Source: an uncultured Bacteroidaceae bacterium (GTDB taxonomy: Bacteria > Bacteroidota > Bacteroidia > Bacteroidales > Bacteroidaceae). From it: a stretch of 64,000 nt of DNA. The stretch spans positions 1 through 64,000 of the forward strand of contig CAJOIE010000013.1 of the NCBI GenBank assembly GCA_905234605.1. The letters are read 5' to 3'. A program made the position numbers and the translations under genes. Within the stretch, counting starts at the first letter, position 1. The number at the start of each line of letters is the position of its first letter. Positions 61,925-64,000 of this stretch are shown here, in pieces. The notes under the pieces were generated by a model that did no database searches, was not told the origin of the DNA, and was given only the letters and a program-made list of their open reading frames with translations.

Positions 61925-63172
61925 GTGGACACCAAGGAACTACAGCAGGTGAAGGCTCGCTATGCCATCGTGGGCAACAGCGAGGGTCTCAACCATGCCC
62001 TCGACACGGCGCTGCAAGTGGCCAAGACCGACCTCTCCGTGCTCATCACGGGTGAGAGCGGCGTGGGCAAGGAGGTGCTGCCGCGCCTCATACACGACCA
62101 CAGCCTGCGCCGCACGCGCAAGTACTTCGCCATCAACTGTGGCAGCATTCCGGAGGGCACTATCGACAGCGAGCTCTTCGGCCACGAGAAGGGAGCCTTC
62201 ACGGGAGCCATCGGCGAGCACGACGGCTACTTCGGCGTAGCCGACGGCGGCACCCTCTTCCTCGACGAGGTGGGAGAGTTGCCCATGAGCACGCAGGCAC
62301 GTCTGCTGCGGGTGCTTGAGACGGGCGAATACATACGTGTGGGCAGCTCCGAGGTGCGCAAGACCAACGTGCGCATCGTGGCAGCCACCAATGTCAACAT
62401 CCAGAACGCCATACGCGACGGACACTTCCGTGAGGACCTCTTCTTCCGTCTCTCCACCATTCCCATCAAGATGCCCCCGCTGCGTGAGCGTGGAGCCGAC
62501 ATAGTGTTGCTCTTCAAGAAGTTTGCCATGGAGGTGGCGGCCAAGTACCAGATGCCTCAGTACCTCACGCTCACCCCCGAGGCCGAGGAGGTGCTCAAGC
62601 GCTATAAGTGGCCGGGCAACATACGCCAGCTCAAGAACCTGACGGAGCAGATGTCCATCCTCCTGCGCGACACCCGTGTGGTCACGCCCGATGTGCTCTC
62701 CGACTATGAGATATGGCCGTCCACGTCGGAGTCTGTAGGCCTCGTGCGCGTGAGCCAGCAGCATGCCGAGACGCATTCCTACAGTGCCGAGCGCGAGACC
62801 CTCTTCCAGATGATCAACGCCTTGCACACCGAGGTGAGCGAGCTGCGCCAGCAGGTGGCAGCCATGATGGGCGCACAGGCCAGCGTGCCGGCCACCCAGA
62901 TGGTGCCTATCGCCACGTTGCCGCGCGACGGCGGCGAGGCTCCCACGGTAATCTCCCACACGGCAGCGGGAGCGGGTCGGCACGATGATGTCACGCCCTA
63001 TGCCGAGGAGTATGTGGAGGAGCCCCTGGCCATCGACGAGCAGGAGCGTCGTCTCATCATGCGTGCCCTAGAGAAGCACCACGGCCGCCGCAAGCGTGCC
63101 GCCGAGGAACTCCACATCAGCGAGCGCACACTCTACCGCAAGATTAAGGAATATGGACTCGAGGATATGTAA
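61925..63172 (+). CDS. Sigma54-dependent transcriptional activator without receiver domain
   Basis: 415 residues from GTG at 61925. The AAA+ domain begins almost at the N-terminus: Walker A GESGVGKEVLPRLIH, the sigma54-contacting GAFTGA loop in HEKGAFTGAIGEH, Walker B GGTLFLDEVGELP, sensor region VRIVAATNVNIQNAIRDGHF. A C-terminal Fis-type helix-turn-helix is HGRRKRAAEELHISERTLYR. No receiver or PAS domain precedes the AAA+ module, so control must come from elsewhere. Its 3' end overlaps lptE by 20 bp. Confidence 0.94.
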   Translation: MDTKELQQVKARYAIVGNSEGLNHALDTALQVAKTDLSVLITGESGVGKEVLPRLIHDHSLRRTRKYFAINCGSIPEGTIDSELFGHEKGAFTGAIGEHDGYFGVADGGTLFLDEVGELPMSTQARLLRVLETGEYIRVGSSEVRKTNVRIVAATNVNIQNAIRDGHFREDLFFRLSTIPIKMPPLRERGADIVLLFKKFAMEVAAKYQMPQYLTLTPEAEEVLKRYKWPGNIRQLKNLTEQMSILLRDTRVVTPDVLSDYEIWPSTSESVGLVRVSQQHAETHSYSAERETLFQMINALHTEVSELRQQVAAMMGAQASVPATQMVPIATLPRDGGEAPTVISHTAAGAGRHDDVTPYAEEYVEEPLAIDEQERRLIMRALEKHHGRRKRAAEELHISERTLYRKIKEYGLEDM

Positions 63173-63683
63173 AAGCCTGTGCCGTGTGGCCGTCGTGGCC
63201 GTGCTTGCCGTGGGGCTGCCCGTGGCATGTGCCGTGGAGTATAAGTTCAATGGCGCAAGCATCGACTACGCAGTCACCAAGACCATACAGATAGACCCCT
63301 TCCCCATACGCTCCACCTACGTGTGGGCCCCCATGCAGTCCATCTTCAATAACCGTCTGACCGACATCTTCGCCCAGCAGACCAAGTTGCGGCAGGTGAA
63401 GCGCGGCGGCGACCTCGTCATAGCAGGCGAGATTACCGGCTTCGACCAGTTTAACAAGGGCGTTGGCAGCGACGGCTACAGCTCGCAGGTGCAGCTCAAG
63501 ATGACTGTCAACGTGCGCTTCACCAACAACAAGAACCACTCAGAGGACTTTGAGCGGCAGTTCTCCGCCACCGCTGAGTACGATGCCACGCAGCAGCTCA
63601 TCAATGTGCAGGAAGAGCTGGTCACACAGATGACCAAGGACATCACCGAGCAGATATTCAACGCCACCGTGGCCAACTGGTAA
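63153..63683 (+). CDS. lptE: LptE-type LPS assembly lipoprotein
   Basis: 176 residues from ATG at 63153 (MDSRICKSLCRVAVVAVLAV). A signal peptide ends at GLPVAC, a non-optimal lipobox (Pro at -3). The mature start EYKFNGASIDY and IQIDPFPIRSTYVWAPMQSI fit the Bacteroidota LptE family, which with LptD inserts lipopolysaccharide in the outer membrane. The order sigma54 activator, lptE, small helical protein is one I recall from other Bacteroidales. Confidence 0.85.
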   Translation: MDSRICKSLCRVAVVAVLAVGLPVACAVEYKFNGASIDYAVTKTIQIDPFPIRSTYVWAPMQSIFNNRLTDIFAQQTKLRQVKRGGDLVIAGEITGFDQFNKGVGSDGYSSQVQLKMTVNVRFTNNKNHSEDFERQFSATAEYDATQQLINVQEELVTQMTKDITEQIFNATVANW

Positions 63684-63710
63684 CCTCCCGCCACATCCCT
63701 CACCACGTCT

Positions 63711-64000
63711 ATGCAGTCCATCTCAGCCTATATAGCCAATCCCGAGCTCATCGACTCGCTGGCCACCGACGAGCTACGCCTGCTGCTCCAGCACTATCCC
63801 TCCTTCCATGCCGCGCGCCTGCTCTACGTGTATGGCCTCTACCGCCGCCACGACGACCAGTTCGGCTCCGAGCTGCGGCGCGCCGCCCTCCATGTGCCCG
63901 ACCGCCGGCAGCTCTTCCAACTAATTCAGGGCGACAACTACAAGCTCACGGCCATGCCCCAGGCAGGTCCCGCCGATGAAGCCTCGTCGGCTGCCGACCG
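63711..64000 (+). CDS. Hypothetical helical protein, truncated by the window end
   Basis: ATG at 63711 gives MQSISAYIANPELIDSLATD and continues open to base 64000 (96 codons). The visible part is helical with short repeats around Leu, Tyr and Ala, like a TPR-containing protein. It follows lptE by 27 bp, in the place where related genomes carry a conserved hypothetical before secG. Function unknown. Confidence 0.65.
   Translation, partial: MQSISAYIANPELIDSLATDELRLLLQHYPSFHAARLLYVYGLYRRHDDQFGSELRRAALHVPDRRQLFQLIQGDNYKLTAMPQAGPADEASSAAD

Overview
This 64-kb window looks like chromosomal DNA of a GC-rich member of the Bacteroidales (Bacteroidota). The reasons are promoters of the -33 TTTG / -7 TAnnTTTG type, few Shine-Dalgarno sites, and several gene families largely confined to this phylum (DUF3078, DUF4837, GT2-DUF4922-SpoIID proteins, an LptE-type lipoprotein, a PPDK-like protein with receiver domains). 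Anaerobic enzymes (NifJ, class III ribonucleotide reductase) and host-glycan hydrolases (GH89, GH92, GH109) suggest a gut or oral anaerobe. I cannot name a genus.

Layout. 1-9.0 kb (minus strand): the 5' part of nifJ, then an operon of a secreted phosphoesterase, a 1314-residue secreted multidomain protein and a small ORF broken at a 9-C tract. 9.2-17 kb (plus): GH89, an ATP-grasp-like protein, a PEP/pyruvate-binding protein with two receiver-like domains, and an OmpA-type porin. 17-21.6 kb (minus): flavodoxin and aldo/keto reductase, then alpha/beta hydrolase, carboxymuconolactone decarboxylase-cupin and AraC regulator. 21.8 kb: secreted CotH-family protein. 23.7-27.8 kb (minus): cobalamin nucleotide-loop genes cobS, cobT and cobU, with a HAD phosphatase and an M48 lipoprotein protease. 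27.9-30.8 kb (minus): nrdG-nrdD. 31.3-40.2 kb: BadF-type sugar kinase, then DUF3078, engB, pyrG, yidC and an S9 peptidase.

40.3-47.8 kb holds tRNA-Lys and a compact type II-C CRISPR-Cas locus. A predicted tracrRNA runs divergently upstream of cas9; cas1 is interrupted by a one-base frameshift; cas2 is intact; the array has 32 repeats and 31 spacers, one unit of which is internally deleted. 48-56 kb holds GH92, a three-part GT2-DUF4922-SpoIID fusion and a GH109-like oxidoreductase. 56-64 kb holds BI-1, a secreted hypothetical, rlmN, a DUF4837 lipoprotein, pdxA, a sigma54 activator, lptE and a truncated hypothetical.

The most unusual signal is a dispersed short repeat. Five loci (about 9.14, 25.04, 31.10, 40.58 and 56.00 kb) carry four to six copies of a 14-bp near-palindrome, consensus CACCMTGCAYGGTG, arranged with a 22-23 bp period. 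Four arrays are intergenic. One lies in frame inside cobT, where three 22-bp periods make exactly 22 codons. I know of no named element that matches it.
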